From Nodularia sp. LEGE 06071 (GTDB taxonomy: Bacteria > Cyanobacteriota > Cyanobacteriia > Cyanobacteriales > Nostocaceae): a stretch of DNA of 64,000 bases. Position numbers and translations under genes: made by a program. Under the pieces are notes generated by a model that was not told the origin of the DNA, did no database searches, and worked only from the letters and a program-made list of their open reading frames with translations. Below are positions 55,601 to 64,000 of this stretch, in pieces. The stretch covers positions 540,297-604,296 of the forward strand of contig NZ_JADEWH010000002.1 in NCBI RefSeq assembly GCF_015207755.1, given 5' to 3'. Within the stretch, counting starts at the first letter, position 1. Each line of letters starts with the position of its first letter.

Positions 55601-56503
55601 ATGTGGGACTATACAGATAAAGTATTAGACTTGTTTTACAATCCCAAAAACCAGGGAGCTATTGAAGAAACCGACGAACCTGGTGTGAAACTGGCAATGG
55701 GAGAAATTGGTAGTATTGCCTGTGGTGATGCCCTAAGATTACACTTGAAAGTTGAAGTAGAATCTGATACGATTTTAGATGCACGCTTTCAAACCTTTGG
55801 CTGCACAAGTGCGATCGCCTCTTCCAGTGCTTTAACCGAAATGGTCAAAGGTTTAACTCTAGACGAAGCTTTGAAAGTTTCTAATAAAGAGATTGCAGAT
55901 TACCTCGGCGGATTGCCAGAAGCCAAAATGCACTGCTCTGTCATGGGACAAGAAGCTCTAGAAGCCGCCATTTATAACTATCGTGGCATAGCCTTACCTA
56001 CCCATGACGACGATGACGAAGGCGCACTAATTTGTAGTTGCTTTGGGATTAGCGAAGCCAAAATTCGCCGTGTAATTGCCGAAAATCATCTCACTGATGC
56101 TGAACAGGTAACAAATTATGTAAAAGCTGGTGGCGGATGCGGTTCCTGTTTAGCGAATATTGATGATATTATAAGAGATGTAAAGGAAAAAGCCGCCGTA
56201 CCTGCTCTCAACAACCACAGCGTCGGAGTTGCTCAATCTAATCAGCAATTACAAAGACCTCTAACCAATGTGCAGAGAATTGCACTCATCCAAAAAGTTC
56301 TTGATGAAGAAGTCAGACCCGTGCTAATCGCTGACGGGGGAGACGTAGAACTTTACGATGTAGAAGGAGATAAAGTCAAAGTCATACTCCAAGGAGCTTG
56401 TGGTTCTTGTTCTAGCAGTACAGCCACCCTCAAGATTGCGATCGAAGCCAGGTTACAAGATCGTGTCAGCAAAAACCTCGTAGTCGAAGCAGTCACACCA
56501 TAA
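55601..56503 (+). CDS. nifU: Nitrogenase Fe-S scaffold protein NifU
   Basis: 300 residues from the ATG at 55601 (MWDYTDKVLDLFYNPKNQGA); the two-codon earlier ATG (55595) is possible. Three domains: IscU-like (GSIACGDALRLHLK, FGCTSAIASSSALTEMVKG, MHCSVMG), central [2Fe-2S] Fer2_BFD-like (LICSCFGISEAKIRR, AGGGCGSCLANIDDI) and C-terminal Nfu (VLIADGGDVELYD, LQGACGSCSSSTATLKI). Builds clusters for NifH and NifB. Confidence 0.97.
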   Translation: MWDYTDKVLDLFYNPKNQGAIEETDEPGVKLAMGEIGSIACGDALRLHLKVEVESDTILDARFQTFGCTSAIASSSALTEMVKGLTLDEALKVSNKEIADYLGGLPEAKMHCSVMGQEALEAAIYNYRGIALPTHDDDDEGALICSCFGISEAKIRRVIAENHLTDAEQVTNYVKAGGGCGSCLANIDDIIRDVKEKAAVPALNNHSVGVAQSNQQLQRPLTNVQRIALIQKVLDEEVRPVLIADGGDVELYDVEGDKVKVILQGACGSCSSSTATLKIAIEARLQDRVSKNLVVEAVTP

Positions 56504-56700
56504 CTTTAAGATTTACACACCGCACAAATAGAGCCTGTTGTTGATTAAACACAGAACAGTAAGTAGGATTTGAACCAGATAATTTTCGCCCCATCAATGC
56601 TTCATTCCTACTGAAAACACACAGCAATCGCACATAGGTGAAAGTATTCAACACCTAATAGTCAATTGCATTATCCAACTCGCTTCAAAGGAATCAGGAT

Positions 56701-57054
56701 ATGAGTTTGTACGAAAACATTGGTGGACAACCAACTATTGAAAAAGTAGTTGATGCCTTTCACAAGAGCGTTATGGCAGACGGTAGCCTCAAAGGCTACT
56801 TCGCTAAAACCGATATGGCGAAACAACGCGCTCATCAAATTGCTTTCTTCTCTCAGATATTTGACGGACCAAACCAATATGCTGGTCGTCCAATGGAAAA
56901 AACCCACACAGGTATGAAGCTCAACGACCAACACTTTGATGCAGTTTCCAAGCATCTGGGTGCAGCAATGGCCTCAGCCGGAGTATCCGCAGAAAACAGC
57001 AGCGCTGCAATGGCTAAAGTCTCCGGTTTAAAGGCTTCTATTTTGAACAAATAG
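56701..57054 (+). CDS. glbN: Cyanoglobin (truncated haemoglobin, group I)
   Basis: 117 residues, typical of GlbN. Start MSLYENIGGQPTIEKVVDAF; proximal His likely H69 (MEKTHTGMKL), distal-side H45 in KQRAHQIAFF; FDGPNQYAGRP and C-terminal VSGLKASILNK match the Nostoc commune protein closely. GlbN binds oxygen tightly; in Nostoc commune its gene is also between nifU and nifH, and a role in microaerobic respiration protecting nitrogenase is proposed. It lies 197 bp after nifU. Confidence 0.95.
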   Translation: MSLYENIGGQPTIEKVVDAFHKSVMADGSLKGYFAKTDMAKQRAHQIAFFSQIFDGPNQYAGRPMEKTHTGMKLNDQHFDAVSKHLGAAMASAGVSAENSSAAMAKVSGLKASILNK

Positions 57055-57798
<744 letters not shown>

Positions 57799-58112
57799 GC
57801 TGTGATTTCTAGGGTTTTTGATATTCAATTGATTGGAATTTTTTATTTTTTCTTGCCCTATTTTTTCCCTGGAAAAATCGGCACAAATAGGCAGTTTGTT
57901 TGATTAATATTCTTTTATTTACCCTATTTTGTCCCTGGTGTCAATATCCATACATGAATTTTGATAAATGTGTTACTAGTTGGTTGTTTAGTTAAGAAAA
58001 TAATGATTTAACACATTACTGTGCAAGAAAATTCGCTAGATTATAAAAATTACAATAGAATAAAGTAGCTAGGTTTATTAACCTAAAATTTACTTAGGGA
58101 CGTTTATCATAT
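57799..58112. other. AT-rich left end of the nifH element
   Basis: CCCTATTTTTTCCCTGG (57856-57872) and CCCTATTTTGTCCCTGG (57922-57938) repeat with one mismatch, 66 bp apart. They could be accessory binding sites for the recombinase or its regulator. No ORF. Confidence 0.5.
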
Positions 58113-58352
58113 ATGTTCGCAAGAATCACCGACTCTCAAGGAAATCTAGTCACGCTAGTATACTGGAAGGTATTGACCCAAAATGATGGTCAAGTATTAG
58201 ACAGTTTTATTGATAACAATGGTAATCTTTACTTGGGAAGACCTCATAATGAGGTAATTGATGTTATTGAGCTTATAGACAAGCTTAGAAAAGGAGTTGA
58301 AAACTTTTATCAAATACAGGGATTTGAAATAGCTCTTGGCCGCACCAGTTAA
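58113..58352 (+). CDS. Hypothetical protein of the nifH element (79 aa)
   Basis: 79 residues: MFARITDSQGNLVTLVYWKV and GFEIALGRTS, mixed alpha/beta, no Cys or membrane helix. RBS-like AGGGACG lies about 15 bp before the ATG at 58113. I recognise no family. Its conserved-looking start to end and good codon use suggest a real gene. It might help excision (an Xis-like accessory factor) but nothing in the sequence proves it. Confidence 0.6.
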   Translation: MFARITDSQGNLVTLVYWKVLTQNDGQVLDSFIDNNGNLYLGRPHNEVIDVIELIDKLRKGVENFYQIQGFEIALGRTS

Positions 58353-58489
58353 TTTCGACGAAATCTTTCCCTGAATAAAAAAAACTGAATAACTACGGGA
58401 TTAAATCATATTGAAACGTTTGATCCCGTTACTTATTAATTTTTGTAAAAATACAGTCCAAAATTAATAAGTAACTATTTCTAAAATCA

Positions 58490-59176
58490 ATGGATATTCT
58501 AGTTTCGTATAAAAATTTGGTACACTATATGCGTCTATTTACAATACATCCAAGCACTAGTTCCCATAACTACAGTCCCATAGATGGTATATGTTTAACC
58601 CTTCTTGATAAAGTTCCCTGTCTAACTATTGGTTCTTATGGTTGGTGCGGTTCAGCACAGCAAGTTAAAGATCCGAGCGTTCATATACTCCCCATTAGTA
58701 TTAAAGAGTCAACAAAGAAAAAAATAGAAGCTGAAATTAACATTGAGGACTGTGGACAAATGATATATCCCTTAAGTCAATGTCTGATTAAGTATGCTTC
58801 TCTTCATGAAAGTTCTCAAGGTTACTACTTTCTCAAGGAAGAGGATGATTCGACCGATCAGGATTTACTCGTTTCTTTAGAGTTACCATTGTACGCTGCA
58901 CAACCATACTATGAATTTGAGGGTAATGTAGATATCATACTATGTGCCTATGCAACATACTATAATGAGTGCTTTGAGATTGAGAAAGAAAATGCTTTAT
59001 GTTCTGCAATTATCAAAATGAGAGATGGAGCAAAGCTGTTATTTAGATATACCAATCGTGAAGGACAAGGAAAAGATATTAAAAAACTGATGGGGCAACA
59101 GTTTAGATTTATTTGCTCTGGTGGGGAGTTACTTAGTTTATCTGATTACAAGTTCCAAGATTTTAAACTCAGTTAG
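58490..59176 (+). CDS. Hypothetical protein of the nifH element (228 aa)
   Basis: 228 residues, acidic, with Cys at several places (SYGWCGSAQQ, EDCGQMIYPLSQC, ICSGGELL). AT-rich codon use. I do not recognise a family; there is no transmembrane helix. It sits 137 bp after the 79-residue gene on the same strand. It could be passenger cargo. Confidence 0.6.
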   Translation: MDILVSYKNLVHYMRLFTIHPSTSSHNYSPIDGICLTLLDKVPCLTIGSYGWCGSAQQVKDPSVHILPISIKESTKKKIEAEINIEDCGQMIYPLSQCLIKYASLHESSQGYYFLKEEDDSTDQDLLVSLELPLYAAQPYYEFEGNVDIILCAYATYYNECFEIEKENALCSAIIKMRDGAKLLFRYTNREGQGKDIKKLMGQQFRFICSGGELLSLSDYKFQDFKLS

Positions 59177-59370
59177 TTGCATCTTATCTCTATAGAGTTT
59201 CCCACCTAAATGAGGTACAGCAAGAATTATTTGATCACAGATGAACAAAGATAAATTCGTACCTTGGCAGACTAGGAAATTCTATATTTTTTTCTAGAAG
59301 GAGAGCGATCGCACTAATTTATTTGTAGTGGCGTGGCAAGCTTAAAATGTTGCATTATGTTTCTCTTGTG

Positions 59371-59418
59371 GAACAGGCAAGATGCCTGTTCAGGGCGGGC
59401 TAGAAGCCCACCCTACAA
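59371..59418. repeat. Double hairpin repeat inside the nifH element
   Basis: GAACAGGCAAGATGCCTGTTC forms one stem-loop and GGGCGGGCTAGAAGCCCACCC another, side by side. It is the same repeat as at 4434-4508 (opposite orientation) and probably ends the two convergent transcripts here. Length of the first stem: 7 bp. Confidence 0.65.
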
Positions 59419-59463
59419 TATTTATGCTTATGCACTATTTTAGGCTTGTCAGTCCACTACTAT

Positions 59464-60891
59464 TTAATTAATTATCTGTATTAACTCTTGATTTTCCATC
59501 TGTAACCGCAATCTTTCATTTTCTATTCTCAATCTCTCATTTTCCTGCTCAAGTTGAATTACCATATCTTGCAAATCTTCCACCTTAGACTTTTTCTTAA
59601 TAGCTTCTTCAATAGCAACCTTGCGATTTTCTAAACTAAACCATCTTTGATAAATCGAAGTGTGCATATTTACCGAATGACCCAAATTATCAGCAGCAGC
59701 TTTAATCGGAATCCCCATTAAATGCGCCCTAATTGCCCAAGCATGGCGTAAATCATAAGGTTGAAAAGGAATACCGACAAATCTAAACCATCTGTCTGTA
59801 CCATGTCGAGCCGAATTAATTTGCTTACTGGTAATTTTGCCCTCAATTTTTGCTTTTAATAATTCAATAGCTTCCGTATCAGTTTTTAAATTAAATGTCT
59901 CTACCCAGCGCGGATATAATGGTAAAGCTTCCCTCTCACCTGTTTTACATTCTTCATTCACCCGCCATGTATTAATGGTATTTTCTGAAGACAACCACCA
60001 ATTTAAATCAGGATTAACAAAAATCTCTCTTGGTCTTATACCATAAGTAGCTAACATTCCATATACCCAACGCCACAGTTTCCAGTTATTTCTGTCTTCT
60101 CTGGTGAGTAATTTACTGGGACGGTTGAGTGAGTAAGCCTCAAATTTGAGATATTCCCGCTCTATGTCTGCATCAGTGGGGATATCACGCTTGCGTTGAG
60201 CAGCAGGTTTGATTTTTAAATTACTTAGCTCTGGAACTTCCAAACCAGAACATTTACATAATACTCTAATAACTTTGATTAATTCATTTTTGACACTATC
60301 TGAAGATGGACAACATTGCACAGATGCAATAAAGTTGGCATTTATCGCTGGTTTATCCTTTGGTAAGTGTTTTTGAGCAATATAAAAATAACTATTAAAT
60401 GTGTTCTCACTTTTAAGATTACGTTTTCTAGTTTGGAAATAATTTCTCTCAAAATCTGCAATCAAATCACCAATTATTTTGGCGTTAACTTTGTTACGAG
60501 TTTTACCTAAATATTTCTCAGTCCATTGAAATTGTTTTCTCGCTAACAATTTTCCTAACTCATAAGCTTCTTCTTCCGCAGTATTTAAACCATCAAAATT
60601 AAACGGGATACCCAAAGAAAGATCATATTGCTTTGTTCCTATACCGTTTTTATCAATATCTCCTGGTTTAATGGGTAGGGTGCTTCTCAGTTGCAATGAA
60701 TTACCAGATTTCCTGACCGAAACATTTACCCTAGCAGCTTTAATTCTAGCATTTACCGCCTTTAATTCTGTTTCCAGTTTTGCCGTCAGGTGATTTTCCT
60801 GATTTGTCACTGCTTGCATTCTGCCTATATATCCCCCATCGCTGCTGGCTGTTTGTTGAAAATCGGCAAATGCTTCCTGTGTGCTGTTCAT
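59464..60891 (-). CDS. Tyrosine recombinase of the nifH element (XisA/XisC-like)
   Basis: 475 residues. Catalytic pattern: R286 in ATYGIRPREIF, then Y379-D-L-R382 in QPYDLRHAWAIRAHL (Tyr in place of the usual His), H405 in DNLGHSVNMHTSIY, and nucleophile Y414 (HTSIYQRWF). Conserved E/K in between. N-terminal core-binding region 130-260. A leucine/Glu-rich coiled coil at about 436-473 (LQDMVIQLEQENERLRIEN) ends the protein. The Tyr-for-His change is a trait of XisA/XisC. It lies at the right end, transcribed inward from near the recombination site, so excision removes its promoter from nifH. Confidence 0.93.
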   Translation of the reverse strand: MNSTQEAFADFQQTASSDGGYIGRMQAVTNQENHLTAKLETELKAVNARIKAARVNVSVRKSGNSLQLRSTLPIKPGDIDKNGIGTKQYDLSLGIPFNFDGLNTAEEEAYELGKLLARKQFQWTEKYLGKTRNKVNAKIIGDLIADFERNYFQTRKRNLKSENTFNSYFYIAQKHLPKDKPAINANFIASVQCCPSSDSVKNELIKVIRVLCKCSGLEVPELSNLKIKPAAQRKRDIPTDADIEREYLKFEAYSLNRPSKLLTREDRNNWKLWRWVYGMLATYGIRPREIFVNPDLNWWLSSENTINTWRVNEECKTGEREALPLYPRWVETFNLKTDTEAIELLKAKIEGKITSKQINSARHGTDRWFRFVGIPFQPYDLRHAWAIRAHLMGIPIKAAADNLGHSVNMHTSIYQRWFSLENRKVAIEEAIKKKSKVEDLQDMVIQLEQENERLRIENERLRLQMENQELIQIIN

Positions 60892-60980
60892 ACCCTAGAT
60901 TTACCCTAATAAAAAAACTGTTCAGCCCTGACAATGCTTACGGCAAACATTGTTAAAAATAAGCAATTATAGGCTATTAG

Positions 60981-61460
<480 letters not shown>

Positions 61461-61594
61461 TCATCCGTAGCACAAGGAAAAAGGCAGAATTTCATATTTT
61501 ACCTTTGACCTTCACTCTTGCATCTCCCCCTACTAATCCTAGAGGGGACTCTAAGTCCCCTATTCCCAGAACCTTACGAATCGGAGAGGATAAA

Positions 61595-63037
61595 ATGACA
61601 CCTCCAGAAAACAAGAAGATTGTTGAAGAAAGAAAAGAACTCATTAAAGAAGTTCTCGAAGCTTACCCAGATAAAGCTAAGAAAAAACGTGAAAAGCACT
61701 TAAATGTGTTTGAAGAAGGTAAGAGTGACTGTGGCGTTAAATCTAACGTTAAATCTCTTCCTGGTGTAATGACCGCTCGTGGTTGTGCTTATGCAGGTTC
61801 CAAGGGTGTGGTTTGGGGTCCTATTAAGGACATGATCCACATCAGTCACGGACCTGTTGGTTGCGGTTACTGGTCTTGGTCTGGTCGTCGTAACTACTAC
61901 ATTGGTACTACAGGTATTGATACCTTTGGTACTATGCACTTCACCTCTGACTTCCAAGAAAGAGACATCGTTTTTGGTGGTGACAAAAAACTACTGAAAT
62001 TGATCCAAGAATTGGAAGTTCTCTTCCCTCTTAACCGTGGTGTATCGATTCAATCTGAATGTCCCATCGGTCTAATTGGGGATGACATCGAAGCTGTAGC
62101 TCGGAAAGCTGCAAAAGAAATTGACAAGCCTGTTGTTCCAGTTCGTTGCGAAGGTTTCCGGGGTGTTTCCCAATCTTTGGGTCACCACATCGCTAACGAC
62201 ATGATTCGTGACTGGGTATTCCCCAGATCCGATAAGGCTAAGGCTGACGGTTCACTGAAGTTTGATTCTACTCCTTATGATGTAGCAATCATTGGTGACT
62301 ACAACATCGGTGGTGATGCTTGGGCGAGCCGCATTCTTCTAGAAGAAATCGGTTTGCGTGTAGTTGCTCAGTGGTCTGGTGATGGTACTATCAACGAAAT
62401 GTTGATGACCCCCAACGTGAAGATGAACCTCATCCACTGTTACCGCTCGATGAACTACATCAGCCGTCACATGGAAGAAAAATATGGTATTCCCTGGTTG
62501 GAATACAATTTCTTCGGTCCTACTAAGATTGCTGAATCCCTACGGGAAATTGCTTCTAAGTTTGACGAAAAAATCCAAGCAAACGCTGAGAAGGTTATTG
62601 CTAAGTATCAGCCGACAATGGATGCGATCGTTAATAAGTATCGCCCCCGTTTAGATGGTAAGACTGTCGCCTTGATGGTTGGTGGTCTGCGTCCTCGTCA
62701 CGTTGTCCCAGCTTTCCTAGACTTGGGCATGAAGATGATTGGTACAGGTTATGAGTTCGCTCACAACGACGACTACAAACGTACCACTCACTACATCGAA
62801 AATGGTACTATCGTTTACGATGACGTGACCGCCTACGAATTTGAGGAGTTTATTAAGGCACTTAAGCCTGACCTTGTAGCTTCTGGTGTGAAAGAGAAGT
62901 ACGTCTTCCAAAAGATGGGTCTGCCTTTCCGTCAAATGCACTCTTGGGATTACTCCGAACCTAGCCATAGCGCTTCAAAGTCAATGACAGCAAGGTTTTT
63001 CGACGGTGATCTGAAAAATAATCTATTTTTAGTCTAA
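61595..63037 (+). CDS. nifD: nifD 5' part (nitrogenase MoFe alpha subunit, interrupted by an element)
   Basis: From the ATG at 61595 (GGAGAGGA RBS) 454 residues of NifD, then about 26 residues of element-encoded tail. P-cluster Cys in [22 protein letters not shown] and [11 protein letters not shown]; FeMo-co Cys in [11 protein letters not shown]; the FeMo-co His region [14 protein letters not shown] is at the very end. NifD normally continues GPYHGYDGFAIF; here it reads [10 protein letters not shown] and stops. The break falls on GGATTACTCCG (62947-62957). The C-terminal 45 or so residues lie beyond the element, outside the window. Confidence 0.95.
   Translation: MTPPENKKIVEERKELIKEVLEAYPDKAKKKREKHLNVFEEGKSDCGVKSNVKSLPGVMTARGCAYAGSKGVVWGPIKDMIHISHGPVGCGYWSWSGRRNYYIGTTGIDTFGTMHFTSDFQERDIVFGGDKKLLKLIQELEVLFPLNRGVSIQSECPIGLIGDDIEAVARKAAKEIDKPVVPVRCEGFRGVSQSLGHHIANDMIRDWVFPRSDKAKADGSLKFDSTPYDVAIIGDYNIGGDAWASRILLEEIGLRVVAQWSGDGTINEMLMTPNVKMNLIHCYRSMNYISRHMEEKYGIPWLEYNFFGPTKIAESLREIASKFDEKIQANAEKVIAKYQPTMDAIVNKYRPRLDGKTVALMVGGLRPRHVVPAFLDLGMKMIGTGYEFAHNDDYKRTTHYIENGTIVYDDVTAYEFEEFIKALKPDLVASGVKEKYVFQKMGLPFRQMHSWDYSEPSHSASKSMTARFFDGDLKNNLFLV
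62947..62957 (+). repeat. 11-bp nifD recombination site (left copy)
   Basis: GGATTACTCCG equals the direct repeat that bounds the nifD element of Anabaena 7120. It encodes the DYSG bases at the break. Confidence 0.85.
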
Positions 63038-64000
63038 ATGCGAGTTTTAGGATGATCTAGAAACAATATATTTTTGATGCTTTAGATAGTATAACTCTTA
63101 TGGGGGATGGTTTTGAGGCTTTGGTTAAATCTTGCTGAAATTCAAACTGTAAAATGAGAGACTATTTTGAGTGATATTTTTTAGATTAAAATGTGCGATC
63201 GCACGTCTTGAGATAAAGTTTAGGTCTTTTTCATTTGGGATAGAAACAATAGCTTTTTATCCATCTGTTCTGAGTTACTGTTATAGCCTGATTATAGCTG
63301 TTCAATTTTTGTCCTTAACTCCATTAGATCAGAATGCTGGCTAATATCAAGCTGAGTAATTGCCCAAGGGAAAAAACCCTTATTTAAAGAAATATAACGA
63401 GGCTCCTCCTTCTGCATCATTTTCTGAATATCTTTGCCATTAAACCAAATCAAATACTGTTTGTTTTGCCAGAATTCTGCTTGATTAAACTGGTTCTGAT
63501 ATTTAGCAAGACTGGTTTCAAAACTTTCTGGTGTCACTGTTTCAACAGCTTGTCTAAATTGCATAATCATCCTCATAGCCTGAGTTTGACAGTCTTCCAG
63601 AGTCTGCGAAGCAGGAAGTATACCACTACCGCCTGTCCATGTAGTTTTAAGTTGGACTCGTGCTGCACTCATTTGTAATAAATCAGCTAATGCCCATCTT
63701 ACAGCTTGGTAGTCTTGTAGTTTTTTGGCGCTAGTTTCAAGCCATGCTGTAATAGTTTCAATTCCTGGTGAATCTCCATGTCCCCATTTAGAACTAGGAT
63801 TTTCTTGTTTCTCTGTGTATTTTGCAACCCAGTATGAATGAATTAAATTAACATCAAGTAAATAGTTTTCAACCTGAAGGGGGGACAAAATCCGCTACAA
63901 GACAGACTCTATAAGCTTCATAGCTCTTAGACCTTGTTGATAATACTTACGTTTATTGCGATTTAATTTCATTAATTTCGTGACTAAATCTATACAAACA
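62958..64000. mobile_element. nifD element, left portion (continues beyond the window)
   Basis: Everything right of the GGATTACTCCG repeat belongs to an element split into nifD. In the window it has 254 bp without genes, one minus-strand ORF (63292-63888) and some 110 bp more. xisA, the expected excisase gene, is not in the window. GTGCGATCGCAC lies at 63192. Confidence 0.85.
63292..63888 (-). CDS. Hypothetical protein of the nifD element (TTG start, possibly truncated)
   Basis: 198 residues if TTG at 63886-63888 is used (LSPLQVENYLLDVNLIHSYW); an in-frame stop lies three codons further upstream, and the next Met is at about residue 73. It is soluble and has Trp/Gln-rich C-terminal stretches (AEFWQNKQYLIWFNGKDIQK). 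No family recognised. The lack of a good start suggests a 5' truncated or unusually initiated gene. Confidence 0.5.
   Translation of the reverse strand: MSPLQVENYLLDVNLIHSYWVAKYTEKQENPSSKWGHGDSPGIETITAWLETSAKKLQDYQAVRWALADLLQMSAARVQLKTTWTGGSGILPASQTLEDCQTQAMRMIMQFRQAVETVTPESFETSLAKYQNQFNQAEFWQNKQYLIWFNGKDIQKMMQKEEPRYISLNKGFFPWAITQLDISQHSDLMELRTKIEQL

Noticed and set aside
56560..56590. GGTTCAAATCCTACT on the minus strand as a tRNA T-arm
   Set aside because: The flanking bases do not form the T-stem or an acceptor stem.

Overview
The window is chromosomal DNA of a filamentous, heterocyst-forming cyanobacterium (Nostocales). Four lines of sequence evidence point there: many HIP1-type GCGATCGC sites; plant/cyanobacterial genes (a high-light-inducible one-helix protein, Ycf3, LL-diaminopimelate aminotransferase, intein-bearing ThyX); a cyanobacterial nif locus with nifP, nifVZT, nifB-fdxN-nifS-nifU-glbN-nifH-nifD; and a small RGSGR-containing peptide of the PatX type. 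Two nif genes are split by DNA elements at sites where heterocystous species excise DNA during heterocyst differentiation.

Layout. 1-26 kb is mainly housekeeping, mostly on the minus strand: thyX (with intein, cut by the window edge), hli, a thioredoxin-fold protein, aroA, two glutathione transferases, gatC, ycf3, SRAP, a hemerythrin-domain protein, an M20 amidohydrolase, a zinc-ribbon Ser/Thr kinase, ldhA, an M50 peptidase, an FHA protein, pgl, rph, a PhyH-like dioxygenase, adk, a CobO-like protein without a P-loop, and dcd. Small inverted-repeat elements (two MITE-like families, IS200/IS605 debris) lie between them. 26.6-33.5 kb is a rearranged accessory zone: dapL is followed by a 103-bp tandem duplication, a truncated Uma2 gene and a sensor histidine kinase, then a second diverged copy of the dapL-tail/Uma2 segment, then a RloA/RloB (AbiL-like) ATPase-TOPRIM pair that looks like phage defence. 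33.9-39 kb holds a TPR protein, patX, a CYTH protein, an IS605 remnant, a VOC protein and the GTPase YlqF.

39.3-42.6 kb (minus strand) is nifP, two small conserved genes, nifV, nifZ and nifT. 43-50 kb is accessory again: a methyltransferase-HIT fusion, a NACHT-HEAT STAND protein whose stop overlaps the start of a HicB-like gene, a Ser/Thr kinase and a quinone oxidoreductase. 52.4-63 kb (plus strand) is nifB-fdxN-nifS-nifU-glbN-nifH-nifD. nifH is split by a 3,215-bp element bounded by an 8-bp direct repeat and carrying its own tyrosine recombinase. nifD is split at the 11-bp site known from the Anabaena nifD element, and about 1 kb of that element lies at the window's end. fdxN is intact.

How it works together: nifB, nifS, nifU, nifV and nifP supply cofactor precursors and cysteine; nifH and nifD encode nitrogenase components that can only be made full length after both elements are removed; GlbN probably handles oxygen; PatX probably helps set heterocyst spacing. 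The most striking non-coding signal is a ~220-bp block of matched motifs at nearly fixed spacing, present upstream of nifP and, in the same orientation relative to the gene, upstream of nifB. It is a strong candidate for a shared nif regulatory module, plausibly the target of CnfR.
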